Assembly (NCBI GenBank): GCA_033239525.1 | Contig: BSYO01000011.1 | Location: 11,993,078 to 12,057,077 of the forward strand | Length of the DNA stretch: 64,000 bases | Origin: Nepenthes gracilis | Lineage: Eukaryota > Streptophyta > Magnoliopsida > Caryophyllales > Nepenthaceae | Direction of reading: 5' to 3' | Shown here: positions 43,401-55,400 of the stretch, piece by piece | Layout: the number at the start of each line of letters is the position of its first letter | How positions within the stretch are numbered: position 1 is the stretch's first letter | Position numbers and translations under genes: made by a program | Notes under the pieces: generated by a model | Database searches by the model: none | The model's input: the letters and a program-made list of their open reading frames with translations, nothing else | Told to the model about the DNA's origin: nothing

Positions 43401-46400
43401 GCATAAATCATAGCTTCACCAAGGGAATACTATGACAATATAATAATTGGAAGCTAGGGAATTTCCATGAGCTTTACCGTTTAGACACATCCTCCAAAGT
43501 ATATAGAAGTCTCATAGCATCCACATAATGCAATTCTCCCGTAACAATTGAAATCTGAAAACATTTTTTTTATATTGTTTGTGTAAAAAAAAAAATCTGA
43601 GGACATTAATTGCATTATACTACGAAAGTTAAGAAAAGAGTAATATACGCGTATACTCACTCTTTTCCACAAGCCAACAACATTATTGTATTTGTTCACT
43701 AGCTCTTGCTCCTGGGATTGAAAGAGCTTAAATGATTTTTCAGCTAATTTTGGTTAAGTGTGCAGCAGTTGTAACTCCATATTAAAAAAACCAGCACATA
43801 ATAACAGATTAAACAAAATATAGGAGGAGAGTGTAGCTTAGACTGACCACAACACATATGACCATCGAATGAAATATCAGCCAATATACGTAGGTATTAA
43901 ACCCCCAATGCTACAATAAAATCACAATATCATAGTTGATGATATACCAAATATTTTTTGATTTTTGGCCAATATATCGACCAATATTTTCTTACTAGAT
44001 TCAAGGTCTACCAAAAACTTATGGTTGATATATCCAATGCCGATATATATTACCGATCTGGCCAATACAAAATATGGCCACAACTAATACCGATGCCGAT
44101 ATTTTCATCCATGTACAGGACACATCATTATTTAATTATTCATGCTTTTAGGATACAAGCCTTAGGGTAGGGAATTCCAAGACATTACTCTGTCCTATGG
44201 TAGGATTAAGTTACTTTATGGCATGTAGAATGATGCTTTGATGTTGTAATATATTCACCAACACAAAGTTCATGGAGAATCAGGAGACTCACAACAAAGA
44301 TGTTAGAACTGGGTGAGACAGACAAACCCACATAAGAAAAAGAGATGTACAGGACTGTGTGCTATCATGTACTAACATCAAGTTCCCAAGGTGGAAAACA
44401 CAGTTTCTGGATGCCTCTCACTTTACAAAAGAAAAATAGCTAAGTTAAAGAACCAGGACAGGTATAGAAACATCATTCAAGTCTAGGAACATCAGATTTA
44501 GAAAGATTGAAGAAACTGAACCTTGCGGATCCTATTGGTGAGATATGTGTGCCTACTTAAAGAGACAGGGTTTTGCGAATATTCAGATTGCACTCAACTG
44601 GTATTAGATGCAGGTGAAGAAAACAAACAGAACAGAAACAATCAGCTAACAAAAACAATTAATTTGTGGTGCCCATGTCATAGATGGGGCTGTCAGAATC
44701 CTGATGGACCTTTTTCTCATTGCTATCCAAACGTTTCAGAAGTACAAATGCTGCCAGGGGAGTGCAGATACTCATTTCATAGCTCCACCAAAAATTTCCT
44801 CTGCCCCTACCATACTCCAGCTTAGTAGTTTCCACTTCCTGTCTAAGTTTGAGAGCTTGGATTTGTGATTTGACTAAGGACTTCAAAAGCCACCACAGAT
44901 GACTTATGCCCAATCATTCAAATAGTCTTGAATCCTATGTTTTACAGAGACAGTTGGCAGAGTTAGAAGATACATATTTCTCAGTTACCTCATCACTTCT
45001 TCAAGAAAAAAGTTCATGATAACTTCTACCTCCATGCGGCATCACTCCGCCAGGTTATCGTTTATTGCAAAAAAGTTCCCCATGAATGCTTCCAATTCAA
45101 TTAGACACGACATTTAGAACTCTACTTTCATGGGTTGGTTATAGAAAGATATTTTGGACTCCTTTTGCATGTTTAAGGCCTACTATCAGAGTAATCCACC
45201 GATCATTCTAGTACTGAGAACAGCCATAATGTATAATTAACCCTGTGTCTGACCAATACTGCCAAGGTCATGATTAGGAAAGTAAGTGGTATAATAACAA
45301 ATTGTTTTCATGAATAATAAAAATAAAGGATACTTGTCCGCTCCATGGTGAGATGAAGGATGGCTGAATTGACAAGCTTGATAGATTCCTCAAGAGTTGT
45401 GATGATATAGCTCCGGGCAATTGTGTCAGCTTGAAACTGGGAAATATGACAACCTTGAGAGGTTATGGAAAAAGGGTTTCCTCCCACTGACCATATCCAA
45501 TCCTACCAGACATACACAAATCTTAGTAACAGTAACAAAATAGTAGAGTACGAAGTCTAACAAGTAAGATACCAAAATGCATTAGTCAAAGCAAAACATG
45601 ACATAAGCGCACAAAAATCATTCTATGTGCAGATACCAAAATCCAAATACTCCTGCATCCAATATAAGTCAAAGCAAAACACAACTAAATCTTCATTCCA
45701 ATGGACCATCCAGTATTTTCCATCCAAAGCCTTTATTATTATAGATTATCGTAACTAGATTCAGATATGCAAAGAGCCATCTATTATAATGACCAAAGGC
45801 ACAGAACCGTCTATTTTAATCACAAAGGAAGAGAACTGTCTTTTTAGGCGACTAAATGCATAAAGCTATTTATTTCAACAATCAAAACAAAGAGTTGCCT
45901 ATTTTAACGATTGAAAACAGATAGCCATATTTATGACCAAACAAATTGTTGTTTATTTCAATGACAAAATAGAGAGTCACCTATTTTAACAATTTGATGC
46001 AATAAGCCGTCTGTTTCAACAATCGATAGCATAGAACTTGGCTCTCATACCATGTTAGAAATGAAGTGTATAACGAATGTTTATAATTATCAAATACAAT
46101 AAGAGTATTTGTAGAACATCCCAACTAAACTATATAAGGATTTAATTATACCTTAGCAAACTAAGAAAACATGAAAATAAATAATTACAAATTCGGAAAC
46201 TAAATATTATAGTAATAATATATGAATATATTGATATATTATCAATATAATAACATTAAGAACTATACAAAGGAATTTGGTCTGAGTTATCTATTGTAAT
46301 TTGGACTATTTTGTTCACATTACACACATCCAAGTTACAAAAGACATGCCTAATGGAGCAGTGACTAGTGTTAGGACAAACACAAGAGACCGTTAGCCAA

Positions 46401-49400
46401 TTACGGTTGGCTTATACCAAGAGTCAGTTTTAAGCACCACCTATTTTCCTTGGTTATGGATGGACTAACTAGGCATATCCAAGATAGGCAATTTCGGTGC
46501 ATGCAATTTTGGTGGTATACCAAGTTTTGGTGGACGGGCAAGAAGTGGCATTAATGCTAAGTTGGAAGTTTCCCAGTAGACTTTGGAAGCCAAATGTTTT
46601 TTAGATAGCAAAATGAAGATCAAATACATGGCATGCAAGTGTAGCAAATGGCAGAAATGTAAAGATAGGAATGATTAGCCCACTAAAGAGGGAACATTTC
46701 AAACATCTTCGGCCAATCATTGAACACAATGGGATGATTGATAAGGATAATGCTCACAAGATCAACAGGGCTGATGATATGAAAAGCAATTCAGGGATCA
46801 TTTGAGATCACATAATATCCCTCAAAGGGAAAAACTATGAGATGGGTATCAGGATTGCCATGCTATATGGAGCTAATAGTTGGATGGTTAAGTACCATCA
46901 TGTTAAAAAATGGTAGTAGCATACATGAAATATTTTAAGATGATTGTATGCTCAAACGGAAATGCAAAGAGAGAAGATTCCTAACGAGGCATGTTTCTTT
47001 ATTGGTAGAAAGATGCAATTATTTAAAGAGATTTAAAGGAGACAATATTAGAGGCAGAAAGAGAGACTAATGTCTCAGCACATCAACAAAATCTAAAAGA
47101 ACAAAAGAAGACGAGGGATACTAACCTTAGCAACATAAAAAAGAGAGTGTTAAGTCATTCAGTAAAAAATTGCAAAGCAGTTTTTTCCCTGTTCTCCAAA
47201 TCCCTGTTGTTTCTTTGCTTCCAGAGATAGTTCAAATTATGATTGGTGGCAATAATAAAATACAAAAAATGTCGCTGTGTCTTAAGATGGTTTGCCATGT
47301 ACAACAAAGACCACCTACTTCACCTAGCAGGAAGATGTGATGGCCTGAAAAAGGTTCATTCTAAAAAAGACAGCAGAAAAAGGGTTTGAAGGAGAACATC
47401 AAGCATAATTGTTCAAATTTCGAGCAAGCAGAGAATGACATAAAACAGAGCTAAATTCAGTGGAATAGCAGACTGCTCTTCAGCTTTGGTTTGGGTTAGT
47501 GATCATATATGTTGATATTTAAGAATCAGGGGCTGGACCTTACTGCATTTCCAATCTACAAGCAAAGCATTGAATTTACACAAAAGAGTGAGAATATGCT
47601 CCTAGAAAAAGCTTCCCTCGAATCAACTGCTACTGAATACAGTACTATTGATATTGATATTAATATTGAATCCACTATAGGACTTAGGTGCCACAAGCAG
47701 AAGATAGGATTCCTTTCTGGCGACCTAGTCCCTTTGTTAAGATGCAAGTGAACCAAGCTATGGGGCTAAACAACAGGCTGAGATGACCCTGAACCAATTT
47801 CATAATAACAATATAAAACCCAATTCCTTTGGTAGACGGAACTCTAAAAAAGTTGATACTCAACTGATCCAAGCCTTACTGTATCAGCATTTCACTAACG
47901 AATGAATTTTGTTCTTCTCTTCATTCATTTGAAAGGTAGATTTTATTGCTGCAAGGCAAGAGAGTTACTTGTCTGGTCTAGTGGTGCACTCACTCCCGTT
48001 TCAAGAATGAAATGATACCCCGGCTCGACTCGAGACCAAGACTCCTTACTATAACGATGAGATTGCTAAAGAGAAAAGAGACACAATAAGAAGATAACAA
48101 TGTTTATTACATAAGTTGATATCGTTGTCACACAAAATGATTGAAAAGACGTTTCCAGATCGACAGGCTACTTAACCATGGAGTTAGAGATTAAGGATCT
48201 ATGAAACCTACTATACTACCATAGAATAGAAAGTAATCAGTATGGGCATATTTATTTCAAAAAGGTTTTATTTTCTTGATTTGCTTAAGGAACCAAAATA
48301 TGTGGTCATAATTTCCTCAGGGAATATTTATTTCAAAAAGGAAGTATGTTTCTTCATTTGCTTAAGGAAAATAGAATGTCATGCTATAGACTAGCAGATG
48401 CACTCATGCAACGACCATAAGCTTTAAAATGGTGATGGAGAAGAGGTTGATAGGGGATATATAAAAAGCTGATTGGAAAATTAAGTTCTCTTTCTCTTAC
48501 ACGGAAGACAGAGCCTATGCAGTTAGTGTCTTCAGCAAATTCATTCAGCATCCTCACTATCTTGTTGGGATATTGGATTTTCGAATCCAGGATACTAGAA
48601 ATCAACCTTAAGAAAAGGAAGGTGATTTTTCTAAAATATTTGAAATCTGCCTCAATAATGGGGGTGAAAAAAGGCAGCTCATTACATGGTGATTTCACAA
48701 ATAGAAGCTTTCACTTATGCCGGCTGGAAAGATCAGCTGATGTCATGATGATAGGCATTCAAAATAAGGATACTGCATCTATGTTTGCAGGAAGCCTACT
48801 GTGCCTTCTAGGGTCTCTTTCCTGTCATGGGCAGCATCGTGGAAAGGTAATCTCACTTTGGACAACATTCTGAAAAGAGGTCTCATTCTAGCAAGTTGTG
48901 TTTTTTATGAAAAGGAATTCGGGGGCTGCTGACCATCTCTTACTGCAGTATAAAATTTCAGGCATTGCATGCCCTGCTGTGTAGAGCTTGTTAGGAATTC
49001 AAACTAGTCCAGTTAGATTAAAGCGAGCAATGTGGGAGTGGTTCAGCAGGAAATGCTATGAACATAATTTCATCCCTCTTGCTCCCGTGTCTATTTTATT
49101 GTTCATAGGGGAGGTGAGAAATGTTGCAATACTTTGGAAAAGATATTTGAAGTCCCTCAATTTTCAGTCAGAATGGTTCAAAACCTCAAATTGTTTGTAT
49201 CTTAGGTTTGGTGTTGTGTAGTATCTGATTGTTATTCATGAAGTCCTGAATGCTTGGTGACATTCCCTTGGGGAGTTAATGCTGCTATTATTGCTTACTT
49301 CAAGTGCTTTATCAGCACTTCTTAATGAAATTTGTTTCCCTGATTAAAAAATAAAGTGTTACTTGTTACAGTGAAGAGCAAATTTGGACTGCTAGTTCTC

Positions 49401-52400
49401 GTGGAATAAGGTAACTGTGACCTATTGGTTACGTAGCTGATAAGAGATCATGGTTTCATGAATAGCAGTGTTATGAAGCATCTGAAATCCTAGATGATTT
49501 AGAAAATGTAAAATCTTCCAGTTGACCACTCTAATGAATGGTATGCTTAAAAATGCACTCATGGTTTCAGCTCATGAATTGGTTACTCTGGTTTGAGATA
49601 GAGATTGGAAAGTTCTTTGAACACCAATAGGGAAAGGCCAGTGGAAGCTAGGGCCTTATTCACTAAGATATGACAAAGTACGTCAAGGTGCATAGAAATT
49701 TCACCAAGGAAAAGCAGGATAAGAAGCAAATTTGTATGCCATTTTATGATATCATGTGATTCTGTAGTGGATGTCATTAACAAGATCTCACGTTATGTAC
49801 CTCTAATGTCTTTGTGAGATCTTATGATTCTTTAGTGGATGTCTTTAACAAGGTCTTAAGCTAATATATTTGGTAACTGTCTACAATTTTAAAGTTTTAA
49901 TCACGTAACAACAGGGTCTAGGTTGGACACACCAGAACCCAAATAGTTTTAGCAACTCTCTCTTTCTCATCCTCTTGTTCTTTCCTCATCTTGATTGAAC
50001 TTCTCTCTCCCTCCATAAACACACACCTATAGTAAACAATCAAAGACTGGAACACCACTATCTTTTTACTTGAAAGGTGGTTCTTAAATAAGAGAGAAAA
50101 AATTCTCTTTGCTAATGTTAGCATATGTGTTTTATTATAAAGCACTGTATTATTCGGCCTCCAGTAGGTTAGGCTCAATCGGGTACAATGTACATACATG
50201 CCTAATCCCAACAGAGGGGGGATGGACTCCTCACTTTTATAGAAACCCTAGCTGCTATGACAGAACCCTTCGTTCTCTTCTCTTTCCTTTTTCTCTATTT
50301 CTTTTCCTTTTCATTTCCTTTCTTCTGTTTAATGATTAGATCCCGTGCGCTAGTGGCGATATCATTTGTTACTAATGCATGTGCCGTGAAAGAAAAGGGG
50401 GTACTGTACTTATGATGCTTCACAAAACCAATAATACTTCCTATGTAAGAGTCTGAAAGCTCTACTTGAATTAGAACAAAACTGGTGAGAATCTCATAAT
50501 ATTTGGCTGAATATAGAGGTTTATTAGATGAATTGTGTTATGGCCTGTTCCTTTTATCCCCGAGCAAATGCATGAGAAAAGGGCTCAACTTGGACTTAAG
50601 TGTTTTCTTCAAGGGCTTGATTTCAAATGGACCCACGAGAACTCAACTTCTGAACATTTGTACAGTGTGTTGCCCATATCTGAAGTATACTCCGGGAACT
50701 ATGTTTTTGTATCCAACTGCCGATGATGGGGACAAATCAGCACTTAATGGCACCTCATGGAGTTTTTAGATGAGGACATGGCAGACAAGGCAGGTGTGGT
50801 TGCCATGGATATCCCCTTTGTCACAGGATCAATCGGTTGTTTGCACACCTCAACTGGTTATTTAGTGGGTGTGTTAAATAAAGAATTGTCCATACAACCA
50901 TGATGAAGGAAAACCTGCAAATGGGTCCCAAAAACATACAACTATCTAACCCTATCAAAAGCCTTTAGGTAAAGGATGCATCAACACAGTCTTACAAAGA
51001 GAGAGACAGAAAAATGAAAACAAAGCAAAAAGCAACATTGACGGTGAGCAATCCTATACAGAGGCGACTTATACAAAAGTGATTCTGTAGCTGTCACAGG
51101 ATCTCTGAATTCCACTACAAATTTTTGCTCATGTCAAATGAATAGTCATTGATGAATATCAAAATGTTCCTCACCTTCCATAACTGATACATAGTAGCCC
51201 CTGGTGCTACTTTATAGGCAAAATATTGAAAGCTATTTCTTTTCCATTTGACCATAGCCCATTTAGTCTCTTTGTCACAATCAATGCACGGCTAGTGACA
51301 TCCCACCTTCCGACATAAGACACTCCAAATATGTTTAGAGACAAGACATCTGAAGAAGAGATACCGAATGGATTCAATGTCACTTTTACACAAAATATGG
51401 TGGGACAGTAGTGAAGAAAGGGAAACCAATTACTAAGATGCCTGATGATGGAGAGCCAGAAAATAAAGGAGAAGAATGTGGTCAAATACGGACCCTAACC
51501 TAGCACATGCCAATATACAGGCTGGCCTATGAGCCAAGCAGATCTAACGAAGAAGCAACCATGTGTTTCAGGAGTACAAGTGAAATTATCCACCCAGTCC
51601 TAGATGGGTGAGTAGTCCAGCCAGGAACGAATAAAATAGCCCACCGCCACCTCAACAAGCCAGGTCCAGGTCCAGGTCCATCTCCATTCTGAGCCCCTGA
51701 TAATAGCCTCCACTCTAGAATTAAGTTAAAGACCAGTGCCCAACATGATTCTGGGGAGTAGCATGTGAGAGGGCCATTAGGATGCCCATTATCAAACCAT
51801 AGGAAGGTATCCTTCCCATTTTGAAGGATATATTTTATAAAGGTTCTAATAGACTTTCTTGAGTTAAAAATCTTATAGAGACTCCACGGTGATGATAAAG
51901 GAATTTTTATCATCCAAATGTACTTGTCATAGATTTGGTGTTTCCAAATCCAGTGGACCCAAATGGTGTTACCTTTGGCCATGATCCACAAGTGATGCCT
52001 GGCTAGAAGGGCCTTATTAATAATAGAATATTAACGGCAATACATCTCCATTCCACAAAGGCCATTTGACAAATGTCGAGAAGGAACAGGAGCTGCATCT
52101 TTAGACAATTCGCAAGAATCTTCGAGATAATCTTGTAGATAAAATTGCATCAAGAAATAAGTCTAAAATCTGAGACAAGAGACAGGGAACATCACCTTCG
52201 GGATGAGGCATAGGATGGTGTCGTTGATTTGTTTAAGAATGTGAGTCCATAAGGGACCCTGGAAACGAGTTGGAGATGACTGGTTTGATCAAATCCAGCT
52301 GAAGGGTCTGGCTTAGAAGATGCTACTGAGCAACCACTAGAAGAAAAGAAGGATCTCCTCTTTGGTTTCGAACTCTGAAGAAGTGAGGGACCGATCAGAT

Positions 52401-55400
52401 CCCATTAGAATTCTAATGCACCCGCTATTTTGTTTTTCGTGAAGGGAACTAAAGAAGTATCTAGTGTTGCTGTCCCCTTGTTTAAGCCATTTGACTTTGG
52501 CAAGCAGCTTGAGGAACACTTCTTCCCATTAATGGGCAAAATATAGTTCCCTCTAGCCTCCTTCCCTGTTAACAGTGTTGGTTATCTGATACTTTTTTTA
52601 CCAATGGCTAAGATAATCAGTTTGATAGTTGACCTCTTTAGCTACTACCTATGGCTGCCTTCTCCACCAAATAGATGTGAGAGATGCTTTCTTGCATTTC
52701 TATTTGCTGGAAGAAGTTTACATTAAGCAACCAGCAGGTTTGGTTACTCATGGGGAGACAGATAAGGTTTGTAAGTTGTGAAAACCTTTGAATGACTTAA
52801 AGCAATCCCCATGGGCATGGTTTTGTAGATTCAGCAATGTGGTTAAGCATTTTGGTTTGAAAGAGTGTGTGGAAGATAATTTTGCTTTGTATAGACTCTT
52901 GGATCAAGAATTATTGTGTTTGTCATTTATGTTAATGATATAGTAGTTATTACAGGTGGTGATGAGGCAGTAATCAGTTGTCTAAAAATATTCTTAAGAG
53001 TCGATTTCAAACTAAAGATCTTGACCATTAGATTTATATATATATATTTTTTGTATGAAGTATTTCATTCATGGAATGAAATAACGAACGATATGCAAAA
53101 TATCACTCTATATATAGTAGTATCAACCCTTCCCTTTGATACCAATATTTCCCATTATCATGAAAATATCGTGATATATCAGCCTATATTTCCCTAAATG
53201 ATTATAATTTGCATCTATATGTTCAATACTGATACGTATCGCCAAATATGATCAATACCAATATTAATACTGATATTTTCATCCATGATCCATTACAAAA
53301 AGGGTGTCTGATCTAAAAGGAAGAATACGTTGATCACTGTAGAAAACCAGGCTTATGAAAGCTAAGGGTCCAGGGGTGAAATTAACACCTATTTACTGGA
53401 CTTTAGTCCCCAATCCAGAGGTATAGACGACTGGATTATAAGCAAAATGAGTTAAAAAATGGCATGTCATAACATTGCACTGCTTGTTAGTGTTGCCAGC
53501 CAATTTATGAAAAGAGCACTGCCCTGCCTGTTGGGAGGCAGTGTTGTGTATAGTAAAATATTTGAAGAAAGCACCAGGAAAGGCTTACCCATTCCAATCA
53601 GAGAGATAATAGGTCAAGGCATTTTGAAATGGAAACTGGGCTAGCTCACCTATCCGAGTTAATCAGTGTCCAAGTATAGGCCATTGCCCTAGTCACAACT
53701 AAAGTGATGAAGTTACACCAGATTTTGAATGAGCTGGGTTATCTGATTAATATAATAACAAGACTATGATTTGACAACCAGGCATCTATTCACTTAGCTA
53801 CAAATCTATTGTTCGATGAACGAACAAAGTAAGGTTGATTGTTGCTATTTGTCGGAATATTCAGAAGCAAGTTATACATTTGGAACATATCAAGGCTAGG
53901 GAACAACTAGTTGCTATTTTTCCAAATCTCTAACAAGTGTACTGATGTATTATATCAGTAACAAAGTTCGGCAAGATGTATATTCATACTCCAACTTAAG
54001 GGTGAGTGTTATCATATGTATGTTCATTATATTGTGTGCTCTATTGGGCCTCCATTAGGTTAGGCCCAGTATGGTTTCAGCAAGATGACTTATTATAATG
54101 TGCACATATATAGCCTAATCACATGAAAGGGGGGTAGACTCACTTTTTTATTCATTCTCTTAAGTCAGAGCTAACAACATTAAAATTATATTATAAATAA
54201 GGTGAGGACCCATAAATTCCTACCTACAACCCAATTGCATATACGATATCACCACTTTGGTTTTGCAAAAACAGATGGTCCGATGTTGAACTAGCATAAT
54301 CTCCAATCCTGTAAATATTCAATACACCAGAAAAAGATCCTATTGCTAATGAAATAGCTATAATTTAATATAACACATCGATTTCTCACAATGTGCAACA
54401 GCAGCTTATTAATCATTTTGAGTGATAGTTAAGAGCAAATTACTAGAATACAGCAGAAAAAACAAATACAAATGGAAAGACAAGTTTAGATCAAACACAT
54501 TACATTAAATATTCCTTCAATACTAATTCAGTTTCACAATGTAAGCCAATCTTTGTAAAATGTGAGAAAAATGGTTTGATTAGAACACCTTATCATAACC
54601 CATCAGACTTAATAGTTGTTTTCCACATGAGCATACCTATGTAAAAAGATAACTAATGTATCCAAGACAAACAAATTTCTTATCCATGAATAAAAAAGAA
54701 CAAAAAACCACTACGGATCTAGTGTCCTCCCACTCCCTCCCCCATGGCCTCTTTTTCCTGATTCTGTACGTCACAGTTCTTTCTCCAACTTCTTTCTTCA
54801 GCAGAATCTCCCTCTAATTTACCACAATACCTTCTCGTATGGGTTTGGCTTCATGATTATAATACCAGCAGCATCATCATATCCTATCACTGAATTCATT
54901 GACATTGGCATGGATACCATTCTTATCTGGATTGTTTGCTTGATATTTTAAATAAACCCATTTAAAATCAGAGTTTCAATTCACTCTTTCATTAATGGTC
55001 TTATTTGGGTTGCTCGGTTGAGCGATCATATCACTCTGGGGAAGTATCATATTCGCTGAATTCAATGGCTAGAGAAATTAATTTCTTTCATAGTGTCATA
55101 TTAACTTTATGTTTTCCTCAATACTAATTCTCTCATTCCTTTTTTTTTTTTTACTTTCTTTTTTGTATTTGCATCTATGTAATCTATCATTAATCATTCC
55201 TTTATGTTTATTGATTTATAATTTTGACAACTCTCAAAAACTGTCCATCTAAAATAATTAGATAACTAAAATTAAAAATCAAACAAATGTGATAATCTCT
55301 TGCATTGCAGAGGAAGTACACATGTTATTACAGAGTGAATTATTTCATCAAGAAGTAGACTAACGAGCCTTTCAATGGCACAAGAAAGATTCAGTTAATA

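Larger units (their letters stand above)
46961..50110. other. intron of the membrane protein gene; no gene seen
   Basis: Several 60-118-codon ORFs (47509, 48384, 48517 among them) have no recognisable motifs. Contains a possible SINE head and short tandem duplications. Confidence 0.4.
50111..54174 (+). mobile_element. degraded Ty1/Copia element with an L1 LINE inside
   Basis: The 5' LTR start TGTTAGCATATG (50116) matches the 3' LTR start TGTTATCATATG (54007). Both continue with TCGGCCTCCAGTAGGTTAGG / TGGGCCTCCATTAGGTTAGG and a GGGGGG.TRGACTC block. ACTTAAGGGTGAG is a purine-rich tract before the 3' LTR. GCTAA flanks at 50111-50115 and 54170-54174, but the inferred 3' end (TCAGA) is not a canonical CA, so that limit is tentative. 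Sense to plus, antisense to the host gene. Confidence 0.7.

Noticed and set aside
54231..54308. Exon-like segment on the minus strand reading [20 protein letters not shown] after an AATATTTACAG acceptor
   Set aside because: Its phase fits neither neighbour, its 3' end has no good donor without an in-frame TAG, and the exons at 56141-56240 and 45334-45502 already join in phase without it.
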